Assembly (NCBI GenBank): GCA_024138025.1
Contig: JAMXBD010000173.1
Span: 1,511,066-1,575,065 of the forward strand
From: Combretum micranthum
Taxonomy: Eukaryota; Streptophyta; Magnoliopsida; Myrtales; Combretaceae
Length of the DNA: 64,000 nt
Direction: 5' to 3'
Every line of letters starts with the position of its first letter. The first letter of the stretch is position 1. The notes beneath the pieces are model-generated. The model did no database searches and was not told the origin of the DNA. It was given only the letters and a program-made list of their open reading frames with translations. Below, one piece after another: positions 35,576 through 47,049 of this stretch. The position numbers were made by a program, and so were the translations under genes.

Positions 35576-38500
35576 TGTAATCCCTAACCTAAAGGCATTC
35601 TCGGCCTGCTACGTGTTTTTACTAAAAACGAACACACTAAGACTATAAATCTTCTTTATTCCATAAATAAACATCATATATCACAAATTACTCTCAGTAA
35701 GTTAACATTAATACTTAAAGACAAAATTTCCTTCAATCATCTATTAATATGAACTAAAAACCAACTGAAACATAATATGAAAATTCTAAAAATATCAAAG
35801 ATCCCAAAAGCTAAACAAATCATCATATGGTCTTTTCAACCATTATCTCAAACCTAAACAATCTAAATCTAAATATCAGTAGGATAATCTATTCCACTAT
35901 CGCTCTCCCCATAATCCACGAACATATTATAGCCCAATAAATTATATACTATTAGATCTTCACCTATTTCTGAAAAAGATAAAAGAATAAGCGAAAATGT
36001 CCAATATGCCAAAGCAAAAACACATGCACATCAAGAAGCAATAAGCAATATCACATACAACTTAATAACTGATGCAACAAACATAATTTAGTATCTTTAT
36101 TTAGCCAGCAAACAACACAGTTCATAACCATTGTACACTAGTTCTAAAGCTGGAGTATCTAAAGATTCCCTAAAAACAACCAATGTAGAAAATAGGTAAT
36201 TTATACATATATGATATTGGGAATCTCCTACATACCTAGGTACTGTACTCACACTACTCTCAAACTACCGAAATCATCTCTATGCACAAGTTCACTCAGG
36301 ACACCCTCACACATAGATCATTAGGATGCTAGCATTAGTATCACACTCTGCGTGGTCTTTATTAACCGTAACCAAGCACAAGTAACAAACGATTAATTAA
36401 AGTCAAATAATCTTCGGTCAGTTTTATGATTTTAAGCCTACAGGCACAATCAATAAACATGGTAAAATCGTACCTGAATTCGCTTTAGGAACAAAAACCC
36501 TAAATCAACAAAATCACATGAACACATAAACATCACATATCTCGATATACTAATTTCATAGCATAAACCTAATCCAAACTTCATCTAAAACCCTAATCTT
36601 AATCGAAATATAAATCCATACATTTCTTCTTGATTGAAAATCAAAATCTCTCCAAAAGAACAAATTTTTCCTCTATAATTCCTCCAAACCCTAGAACCCA
36701 TTCAATACAAATTAAACCAAAACCAATAAAAATTATTTCTTTATAATCACAAAGGTAAACATAATCCTATAATCATCTAATCCTAAGAATTACAAAATCT
36801 CAAGATAAACTCACCTTCTTCCTTGAATAACAATAACATAAAACTTCAAATCAAACTTAGGGTTTCTTCATACTCCTCAAGAAACTTGATTCCCTTCAAA
36901 AACAAAACATAAACTTAGAATAGATAGCTTAGGATTACTAAAGGAAAGAGAAAAGGTTTGGTATTACTTAGGTCTTGTTCTTGAAAGCACTTAAAATTCC
37001 AAGGACTTAGGGATCTATTTATAGACCATTAAGGGACTTAGAATAAGTTAGGAGACTAAGAAAACTCGTACAAAAGAAGGCTAGTTTAGAGCTGGCGGCA
37101 TAGGGGGGGGCTTAAAATCGAAAAATCAAATTTTACATCATACACCAACAGCTTATAACTTTAACGCCGACGGCCCTTAAGCTTTACGCTGGCTACTTGA
37201 TGCCAGTGTTCCCATATACATTAGATGTGTCTTGTTATCTTGAAGCTCTACGCTGGCGGCCTTATGTAGGTATTTCACATACGCTGGCCATACGCCGGCG
37301 ATGTAAGAGCTAAAACTAGTGGCCTTGAACTTTCGGGTCATTTTTCTCTCCACGTGTACGTCGTCTGTACACTGGCAGTATATATGGTCTACACCGACGA
37401 TATAGAAAGATAGGTGAAATAGCCATGATTCCCAATTTATATTTTTTTTCACATGTGTATTAATACATATTTTTACATGTTAGAATAACATTTGAAGTCT
37501 AAAATATAAGTTATGTTAGTGAGTAGTATATGTGTTTGTGATTGTTTATTTGGATGTTAATATGTGTATTATTAATGTTAATATTGTACTTATATTGATA
37601 TATGTGCTTTGAAGTGATTATATATTTGTTAAACAATGTTTATTAAATTTGCTAAACCTAGCAAAAAAATTTAGACACAAAACAAGCCTAAACACATTGG
37701 TTTTTGGCCCAAACTAAGCTTAAAGCTCATGCAAAGAAAGCCCCTATCCTAGCAGCCCCCGAAGTTAACAAAATTGATAAAGATCAAGTCTAAATTTTTG
37801 CAAAAATTCGTACAAGAATCATACCATCTACAATAACCCTCTAAAGAAGCCAAAAACCACCATTCTCATCTTCCAAAACCCCACCTTCAACAAGTCCAAG
37901 TATCACCTACATTTTTCTCAAGTAAAACCATCAAAAATCTTGTGGCAAGGCCATAAAACCAAGCCCAAGTTTTTTAAGGTATGTATTTGTTATATTAAGT
38001 GTATATTTGTTAGTTTGAAGTTTTGCTAGAATATGAGTTTTTATATTAAAATGAGTTTTGATGATTTACATGCGTTAGTTATGTTTTGAAAGATATCTTG
38101 ATGGTTTATAAGTTTGTTGCTTGTGCTAAGTAAGTGACAAGTAGTGTTAGAGTGAATGAAGTTAAGAATGAGTAGTGTTGAGATGGTTTTGAGAAGTTGA
38201 ATTTGCTAAATGAAGTGTTGAATGTAGATTTATGTTTGAAATGGTAGATATGGATATTTGATGAGTTGGAAGTGAAGAACATGTAGGTTAAAAGATGTTA
38301 GAATACATATAGGTTGAAGCTTGATGTTAAAAGTGTGTTTGAAAGAAGTTTGGAAGTGTAAAACTTAACAAATTTTCGAGTTTTGGAAACAATGAAGGTC
38401 TGCAATTTAAAAAAAAAAAAATGTGTTGTAGTGTACGCTACCACAACGCCGCCAGTGTAAAGGTTAACACTATTGATGTATACATCAACACTGCCAGTGT

Positions 38501-40113
38501 TGAGTGAATTCATGGGTGTGGATCGTCTCGTAGATCTCTCGGATTTTTCGAATGAACTTATGTTGCAGTCTATTGGCATTGGCTCAACGTTGCCAGTGTT
38601 AGGCAGGCGTAGAAAATTTTCGTGTAGACTATGTCGCCAGTGTTGAAGGCCGGCGTATCCCCTGTAGTTTTCTATTTGCAAACTTCTTCAAACCAATTCT
38701 TTAGCTTGTTAATTTATCTTGTAATAATTTTACGAGTTTGTATTATATTGTTTGATGTATAAATGTTATGTTATGATCTTATATAGAATATATTTGAGTT
38801 CTTGACCCCAAAGCCTAAAGTTATTTATGTTTTATATTTAGTTTAGGATTAGTAGTGTTGATATGAGTTGAAATTTCTTGTAATAGTGATAGATCATCAG
38901 TTGTTCTCCACCTTTGATTCTCAATTTGACTTAGGTACACAGTAACGTGTCTAATTTCTTGCCTAGGGTAGGCATGACTAAATTTACTTTAATTTAAGAA
39001 AAACTTAGGTTTGTTTAAATTGATTATCTATTATGTCGTTAAATTTGGTTTGGGGAGCGACACATTGCTTAAATTAGGGACACGATAGTTTAGGCACTTA
39101 GGCCACCCCTATCTTTATGATAAGGCTTTCATAAGTGGTACGGCAGGTAGTTGATAGGGTTATTGGTATCGATATAACATTTGCTTATTCTTAAAAAGAA
39201 GTAATATGATTTAATCCAATGTTTATGGGAACACTTGAATTAGGTGATATTATGGATTAAGTTAAGTAAAGTTGAGAAACGACTGAGAACCCTAGAGGAA
39301 GCTACTTTTTTGTTTATGGATATATCATGTAGGAGATATAAGTATCCGGACTGCTGATATCAACTCCCTGAGCGTCAAGATCGTTACTCAGGACTCCCAG
39401 ATATCCTTGTTGTCCGGAGTTTGAATATTCCAGTGTTGTTTTACTAATTAAAGATTATCTAATAATCTAATGGTTGTTGCATTGCATTTTAGCTTAAGAA
39501 TGTGTGTCATTACACTTTGGTTTTCGTTACTTGCATACTGGGCCTTTGGCTCATATTTTATCTATTTCAGGTATTGATGACCATGATGAGTTCTACACCA
39601 GTATGGGACATGGTACTGACTTTGAGGATTTCTTTGATGATTGGGAGGATTAGAGATGATTATTACCTTGATGGATCTTTTGTAATAGTGTAGTTTTAGA
39701 AGACCTGTGTAATAGACATTATAGCTTTTGTTTAACTTTTATATCTTTTGTAATTGGTTTGTTTATAAGCCTTAGTCTGTAATATCTATTTATATCCTTA
39801 TGTGTGTAATAAGCCTATGTTTTTAATATCTTAGTATGTGTATATATATGTGAATATTGTTCTATGTCTTAAAGGTAATGAAATGTGAATGTTTTAAGTA
39901 AATATGAAGTTTTCTTTTTATAAAGCTTAAGTTATGTTTTCAAAGAAGTTCTATTAGTTAATAGTTTTAAAATTTATTTTTATAAGAGATTTAGATAAAC
40001 AATTATCCAAACTGATCCTGGTAATCAACCTTACATATAATAATGCAGGTTATATGTGATTGAGAATGTAGATTTACCTATTTTAAATATAGAGGTGGGT
40101 CCAGGTCTTTACA
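35576..40113 (-). mobile_element. Probable large (about 4.5 kb) LTR, possibly solo
   Basis: The right edge CCAGGTCTTTACA reads TGTAAAGACC on the minus strand, a common plant LTR start. A minus-strand TATA box (TCTATAAATAG, 37015-37023) lies inside. The left edge TGTGTAATCCCTAACC at about 35576 is a guess by analogy with the giant LTR at 2270-7521, which has a similar layout. No primer site, gag or pol is seen and no matching target duplication was found. Two clusters of GCTGGCGGC/GCCAGTGTT motifs lie inside (37090-37400, 38430-38660). Confidence 0.42.
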
Positions 40114-40619
40114 ATAGGCTGGCAGCTTACAACCAGTGTAACTCCTCCTTTTCCAGTTATTTGTGAAAACTTCCCTCGAGTTCAAATCCATCTGTTAAAT
40201 GACAAAAATACCATCTTAAACAACATTATATTACGACTTTACCTTTCATTATAAATTAATTTTTCATATATTACCGTTTGCGAATGAAATCGTAAGATGG
40301 GGTTTAGTTTAGTAGTTTAGTTTAGTCTAAGATCAAATCGTTCAATTAGAGGTTTAGTAAAGAAGGTGATAAATTATTTATGAACTCTTAATTGGATGTC
40401 TCTATAGTATAAGAGTGAGCATATTCATGCTTTTTTAGATTGTTTAAAACTATACCATACAGTTCAAAAGTGGTGTTGAAGGAGGTGTGGATAAATAAAT
40501 TGTTTTGAGAGATATGTAGGCTAAGTCTTGTATGAATTAAATTTTGGAGTTTAGGGTCAATTGAGGAAGATACACAGTCCACCAGAGCTTACCCTAGCCA
40601 ACTACTAAGTTAAAATTTA

Positions 40620-40918
40620 TAAGGGGTGGCAATATTAAAGGATCATTTGGCCCATATCAATTAATTGATTCACCCCTCTCCGGCATGATACAATTAATAA
40701 CTCACTCATGTTGTATATGTGGTTGACCTTTTGAAGCCATGTTCTAAAACTCTTTTATGTTATGAAAAGAATAAAAATAATTTCTTTCACATAAAAAAGT
40801 ATAATGAGAGGTATAATATATATATACATATGATGTGATAGGCAGTAGCATCTTCCCACATGTTGCATAGTAAAAAGTAGTTGCCTACTCTAAAAATTAA
40901 TCATAATAGATTCCAACA
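40620..40918 (-). repeat. 3' LTR of the copia remnant (outer end uncertain)
   Basis: It starts on the minus strand with TGTTGGAATC directly after the polypurine tract. The outer boundary is not defined because no second copy was found. Confidence 0.4.
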
Positions 40919-41940
40919 CCCCTCCTCAAGCTAAGGAAATGATATCCATCATTCCTAACTTGCATATAATTTTTGTGAAGAGACTACTTGATGTTGACTT
41001 TGTAAAAAAATTAGCAACTTGATATTGAGAGGGCGTGTGATGTAATTTTATTCCTCCATTTTCAATCTCAAATTTAATAAAGTATTGATCTAATTGCACA
41101 TGTTTGATGCGATTATGTTATACCGGATTTTTCACATTATTCAATGTTGACTTGCTATGACTATATAGATAAGTATTCTTAACTTCCATTTCCAAGTCAT
41201 ATAAGAGCCTTTAGAGCCAAATAGCATAATAAATTCCTTGAGCAATTACTCTACACTACTTTTGGTCATTACACTTTGCTTTTTACTTCTCCAGGCTACA
41301 AGATTACCTTAAACTTTTGTACAATAACCAATTGTGGATCTTCTAAGTTCCATCGGAGATATCACTTCTCCAATCAGTATCAACAAAGACCTCAATATCT
41401 TTATTTTGTGTCTTTGTAATAAATAACTCCTTTCCTATAGTACCTTTTAAATACCTCATAATATGGTTTACTCCATCATTATGATGTTTAGTAAAAGAAT
41501 GCATTGCTTAACCAACCATACTAATAGAGTAAGCTAAATTAGGTCTATACTAAGATATTAAAACTATCAGGCTGGATAAACTATTTATCTCCATTATACC
41601 TCATAATTCCCTTGTTTGGAGGGAAAAAAAAAAAAGTTTGTCCAGTTTGACTCTATTTGTACCTTAGTGCAAACAATGTGCTTCTAAACTTTGTAAATTA
41701 AACTCTTGGAGATCGTTTCAAATTATATAAAGATTTCTTCAAGCTGCACACCTTTTCTTCTGTTGATATTAGAGTGAAAACCAAGTTGAATTTGCATGTA
41801 AATTTCCTTTCCTAGTTCCCCGTTTAAAAAGCATTTTTTACATCCAACTGATGTAATGGGCAATCTAAATTTACTACATGAGATAGTATTACTCTAGTGG
41901 AATTTAGTTTTGCAATTAGAGAAAATGTCTCTTGGTTGCA

Positions 41941-42859
41941 CTATTTATGACCGAGTTTTAAAATAAAACAGAACAGAAACATGAGAGAAAACTCTCTTTT
42001 TACGATACAAATGTCTAAACGCTTCAACAAACAATTACAACAACTTGTCTCCTCTTCCTTCTCTCTCAAGAATCTCCAAGGAGTACGTTACAACATGTTA
42101 CAATGCAGACGGAACTATGAACAAGTACAATGTTACAAACACAATTAAATTGTATTGGTTTAGTGAGTACAAAATGATTTGGATCTCTCAATTTGATGTA
42201 TGGGTCTTATATTTATAGTTCCCAAGTGACTAGACATGAATGGCATATTTTTCTTGTGTCCATTAGTCTTCACATCTCTTTAAGGAACGGTTATTTTACA
42301 TCTAATGCGGAAACAGCGGAGATCACCTCCTTCATCACGACCGTGACTCGGGTGGTGATAAGCCAAAAAATGAAATAAATTGAGATCACCCCCTTCATCA
42401 CGGCTGCGATGAGGGCGGTGATGAGCAAAACAACTAAATCAGCGTAAACCACCATCCCTGTCATCGTCGGTGATGAGGGTAGTAATGGCGATCACCCCTT
42501 CGTCATGGGCATGATGAGGGTGATGATGGAGATCACCATCCTTGTAACGGGTGTGATAAAGGTGGTGATGAGTCCAAAAATCAAATATGCGAAGATAACC
42601 CCCTTCATAACAGGCGTGATGAGAGTGGTGATGACGATCATCATCTATGTCACAAGCGTAATGAGGATGGTGACAAGCCATTTTTACTCTAAATAATCTT
42701 TCTTCACCTAAGTGTTGAGAATTTGCCTTTAATCACCTTAAATGAACATATTTAAGCATTAAATACCATATTCCTCAACTTCAAGCATATTTAAAGAAAC
42801 ATTAGACATAATTTATGCCGAATTTAATAGAGTAAATGACCCTTATCATCTATTCTCAG
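41941..42859 (-). mobile_element. LTR-like insert splitting the copia reverse transcriptase
   Basis: The RT frame breaks after codons for YEID and resumes at QETF, leaving about 919 bp unrelated to pol. On the minus strand the insert starts TGAGAATAG and its far end is near CTCGGTCA, consistent with a solo LTR. No convincing 5-bp target duplication was found. It carries the hairpin minisatellite at 42321-42680. Confidence 0.55.
42321..42680. repeat. Minisatellite of hairpin-forming units
   Basis: Seven related units start at about 42321, 42384, 42447, 42490, 42531, 42594 and 42635. Each reads like GATCACCCCCTTCATCACGG followed by GATGAGGGTGGTGATGA, so the two halves are inverted copies. Unit spacing alternates between 63 and 41-43 bp because three units carry an extra AAAA-rich spacer of about 21 bp. 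Open frames across it are a by-product of the repeat. Confidence 0.8.
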
Positions 42860-43344
42860 TCAATTTCATATGTGCGTGACAAGCAACTAACCATGCCTTA
42901 TAGCATTCAACACTCCCATCGAATCTATACTTGATGTTGAATACCCATTTGCTTCCAATGGCAAGTCAATCAATTCCCAAGTATTTTTTTGATACAAGGC
43001 TCGCATTTCTTCCAAGACTGCTTCCTTCCATCTTAGATATTTTAAAGCCTCATCAATATTCATAGAAATAATCTCATTGTTTTGCATGTGCTTGGTAAAC
43101 TTTATACTTTGGTGATAACTTTGAAAAGGTTATATAATTTGAGATGGGATATCTGGCACAAGCCCATCTTTTTTTTCCTCAAAGCTATAGGTAAACAAGC
43201 TCATCGTTCTCTTATGGCTCGTGTTAACTCTTTCCTCCTCATTTGATTGAACTGAAGAATGCAAGTTTGATGATTAGCTATTAATAGGATCCAAAGTGCA
43301 TAAACATGGAAGATAAAAAAAAAAAAAAAAAGCCTATCAAAATT

Positions 43345-43758
43345 AAACTGTAGTCTTGTATGCCGCCAGCCTTAAGGCCTACACTACCAGCGTAGGAACA
43401 AAAACAAGCTAGGCTTGATCACAAAGTTACGGAAACTTCACAGCAGGATACACCACCTGCCTTTCTTCTCATGCCGCCGGCCTTTTTGCTTCGGCAAACA
43501 TTTTAATTTTGTGATTTATTTTGAAAGCCACTAGCATTCCTTTTAAGCTGTTGGCCTTTTGTTATACAATGTTTGTAATTTTCTTTTGAACTTTTGTTTT
43601 CCCTATGAGCTTTTACATATTGCTCATTGTTTTGTTTTTGAATAGATAGATAAGTTGAATGAGAATACTTTTGAGAGAGATTTATCTAGATCTGAGAGAG
43701 CTTTCTTTAGTTCTTGTGATAAGAACTTTGTTATTGATAACTTTGGTTCTATTCAACA
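43345..43758 (+). repeat. Orphan LTR fragment (gypsy-like)
   Basis: It ends TTCTATTCAACA and is followed by GGTTTGATTAGCTCCCAGG, which looks like a decayed tRNA-Met primer site and leader. GCCGCCAGCC, ACCAGCGTAGG and GCCGCCGGCC motifs occur near its start. No intact partner LTR was identified. Confidence 0.45.
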
Positions 43759-43866
43759 GGTTTGATTAGCTCCCAGGCGCATGATGTTGATAGGCACGTG
43801 GTATTCTACACAAGTACTATATAGTTGAGTAGTAGGAAATACCCCATTGACTAATAAAAAATTATC

Positions 43867-44005
43867 GATAACAAATGCTATCGCAGTATGAGCGCGATTG
43901 ATAACAAATGTCACTATCGTTGCATGAGCACGATTGATAACAAATACTACTGTTGCTGCATGAGTGCGATTGATAATGAATGCTATTATCGCTGCATAAG
44001 CGTGA
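43867..44005. repeat. Short tandem array, 33-36 bp units
   Basis: Units begin GATAACAAATG or variants at 43867, 43900, 43936 and 43972 and each contains TGCATGAGCRCGATT. The period is a multiple of three, so it stays open in one minus frame; I do not regard that frame as a gene. Confidence 0.7.
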
Positions 44006-44009
44006 ATGT

Positions 44010-45097
44010 TCATTTTCCTTAAATGGATTGTCTAAACATCATTGCGAGGAAGTAGCAATGCGCATGATAATCTAAGGAGTCTACTCATCTCTTGTATTAG
44101 ATAATACTGCTGCTTGGTTGAAGCTTCGCTCCTAAGCGCGTATGATCATAAAAAAAAAAAAAAACCATGTTTTAAAACTAAATGTTGTGTTTCAATGACA
44201 ATCCTTGTTATATAGACATGCTCTTTGTCTGTGATGCCTATAATAACTTTACAAGTGTCTAAAGGATTGAAGTAATCATTCTACTACGTCTTTTCATGTG
44301 TTGCAATGATATGAGAGCTACTACTCCAAAGCGCATGATGACTAAATATATCACCAAGGCGAAAATAAGTGTCAAGAATATAAATGGATATAGAGATGAT
44401 GAGTTGATTTTATTGTCCTGGTCAGTTTCACATATTTGATACAACTCATATTGAAAGGAAGAAGGGAGACAATATTGCATGACTAAGAAGATTACAGCAA
44501 AGAAAGATACGAGTAGATGCCTATCACAAATCAATAATGTGCAATGCACATTTGTGATGCTTGAAGTGCAAAATGTTTGTTTGTACGTGATCCTCACTTA
44601 TGCAACGATGCATGAAGTTCATTTGTGCAATATGCTCAAAACATGTACGTGCATGTGACACTAGTTTCCATAAAAATTGTGCTTGTCTTCAAACAAAGTC
44701 AATATATTCCTTCAAGGTATGGCAATGATGGCTCGAGCGAATTCAAAGGAGCGTAGGACACGACATCCAAACTTGAGTTAAAAAAAAAGTATCGCATGCA
44801 CTATGAGCTGTGACAAGCATAGGTGCTAGATTTATACAAAGCAAGTGGGCAATGATATGTTACAAAGTCTCAAGAACGCACAGGACATTCATGGTATCTA
44901 GTGAGGTTGATGCTTTCTAGCTCCTTCACCTGTCACACGTGGTTATAGCCTATTGAGACTACCTACTCCTCCTACTCCTCCTCCTCCTCCCTACACGATT
45001 CTCTCTTGATCATCCTTGCACGTGTTGTTTCCCTAGGTTACGTGAAGCGCGATAATCACGCAGCACGCACGTGATCGTTGCATTCGGATTCATACCC
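44010..45097. other. Unclassified repeat-like stretch, no gene
   Basis: It contains recurring GCGCATGATG-like boxes (44060, 44136 variant, 44331; another at 43777) and a CTCCTCCTACTCC run at 44965-44990. It is probably retroelement-derived but shows no recognisable protein similarity. Confidence 0.4.
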
Positions 45098-45119
45098 ACA
45101 CAACCTTTAAGTTTCCTTT

Positions 45120-45262
45120 GAAATACAAAATTCAAAGATTTATCTTTGGGACTCAAGTGGACTTTTCTTAAACTTATCGGATTATTCGGTAATATTCAAT
45201 TGTGACTTATTAATCGAATGTCTGCCTTTGATTGTGGCGTCTATGAATTATATTATTTGTGT
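45120..45262 (+). repeat. 5' LTR remnant of gypsy element A
   Basis: It matches 50849-50996 over its final ~140 bp only. DNA to its left does not match the 3' LTR, so the 5' LTR is truncated or replaced. Confidence 0.6.
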
Positions 45263-45784
45263 TTCTTTGTTTTTGATAATTAAAAAAAAAAGTTGTCTCT
45301 TTTCCCTCTAGGGTTTCATTGTGTTCTTTGTTCTTGATTGTTTTGTGACTGATTCTTGTGATGGTTCATATTAGTTGATATTAAAAAAAATTGTGCCAAA
45401 AAAAAAGAAGGAAATCCTTGCACAAAAAAAAGAAAGAAATTCATGCACAAAAAAAAAAATTGTGAATTGATTCATATTGTCATTATTATGAGTTATTAGG
45501 CTTGATTCTAAATTGTCTCCAAAAGGGTTCTGATTGAATTCTTGTTCTCATATTATGTTGATAAGTTTGGTTGAATTCTAGAAAAGATCTTGAATTGTTC
45601 GATTAGTTTTAAAGAACTGAAAGCAAAATTTAAAGTGAGGAATATCATTATTTGTGCACAAAACATTAGTGATTTGAGCGGATCATCTTTTGAGTGGAAA
45701 CATGTGAGGGATTGATTTGTGAGCATTTTTCTTTATTTTATTACTAATCTTATTTTTGTAGTAAAATATTATACAAAGGTGCTT

Positions 45785-46860
45785 CTGGAGGTGTAAGAGG
45801 AGGGTTTGGTCCGAAGTTGGCTTTAGATGCCTTGACTACGAAGATGAAACGAATGTTTAGAGAGGAGATGGAACAACTCCATGAGAAAGTAGAAAAAAGT
45901 ATTGAGTAGTCAAGAAGTGTTCCTCTAGGATATAAGAGAGAAAGATATCCTAGGAGAGGAGTGAGGATAGAAGAAGAAGAAGAAGAAGAAGAATGTGAAG
46001 GGTTTGGTTCCGAAGAAGAGTATGACCAGGTTTCTATTGATAGTAATAAAAGATATAGAGGTAGGTTTAGAGGATTTATGAATTAGGAGGATGATTATTT
46101 AAGTAGTATAAAGATGAAGATTCCATCTTTCCAAGGAAAGAATGATCTTGAAGCATATCTAGAGTGGGAGAAAATGGTGGAGTTGGTCTTTGATTGTCAT
46201 AACTATTCTGAAGCTAAGCAAGTAAAATTTGCTACCATCGAATTCTCAGATTATGTCATAGTTTGGTAGGATCAGTTAGTGTTGAATAGGAGGAGGAATA
46301 GGGAGCCACTAATAGAAATTTGGAAGGAGATGAAAAGGGTGATGAGAAAGCGATTTGCACCATAATATTTCTACAAGGAATTGTACAATAAATTGCAAAA
46401 CCTTAGATAAGGTAATAGAAGTGTGGATGAGTACCATAAGGAGATGGAGGCGGCGATGGTCAGGGCAAATGTTGAGGAGGACTGTGAGGTTACCATGGCA
46501 AGATTTTTGGCTGGTTTAAAAAGGGAGATTCAAAATGTGGTGGAGTTGCAACATTATGTGGAGTTGGAGGATATGGTTCATATGGCAATTAAAATTGAGA
46601 ACCAACTCAAAAGAAAGGGTAGTAGTGCTACACGTTTTACATGTAGTTCAGGTTCATCCAGTTACAATTCAAGATATTGGAAAAGGAGAAGAAACCACCC
46701 ATCACAAAGCCAAAATCTGAGCAAAAGCATGAAGTGGCTAGCCATGGAAATCAAGGTAAATCTGATTCTTCTATTTCTAGAAATTGTGATATAAAATGTT
46801 TTAAATGCCAAGACAATGGTCACATTGCTAGTCAATATCTTAATAAGCGCGTCATGATCT
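45785..46860 (+). pseudogene. gag remnant of gypsy element A
   Basis: Frames spread over this interval give a gag-like core ([36 protein letters not shown]) and a zinc knuckle CFKCQDNGHIASQY in which the last cysteine is tyrosine. At least four in-frame stops interrupt the capsid part (for example near 45907, 46084, 46268 and 46364). Gag would form the particle and bind RNA. Confidence 0.8.
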
Positions 46861-47049
46861 TGGGCTATGAATGTGAGTATGAGACCGAAGAGGATAGTGA
46901 TGATGAAGAGGTGCCACCATTAGAGGATGTTAGTGATGAAGAACCCATTGAGGGTAGATTAGTGGCAGTTGTGAAACCTGCCTTGAATGTACAGGTAAAA
47001 GAAGAAGCTAAAGTGCAACAAGAGAATATTTTTCATACTAGGTACTACA

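Larger units (their letters stand above)
40919..43270 (-). pseudogene. Ty1/copia pol remnant (RT and RNase H), interrupted
   Basis: On the minus strand the right part (43087-42860) gives the reverse-transcriptase entry WELIDLP and, after a frameshift, KWVFNIKYRFDGSVECYKA. The left part (41940-40919) continues with QETF, LHQLDVKNAF, and the end FFTKS...CKLGMMDI. Many stops and frameshifts are present, so it is dead. A polypurine tract (40919-40932) precedes TGTTGGAATC at 40918, the start of a 3' LTR. A 0.9 kb insert (41941-42859) splits the RT. The part at 43090-43270 is weakly recognisable upstream pol. Confidence 0.75.

Noticed and set aside
42439..42681. His-rich and Met/Val-rich open frames on both strands
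   Set aside because: They are translations of the hairpin minisatellite, with codon content dictated by the repeat.
43753..44013. An 86-codon repetitive open frame
   Set aside because: The frame stays open because the tandem unit length is a multiple of three; no start context or homology supports a gene.
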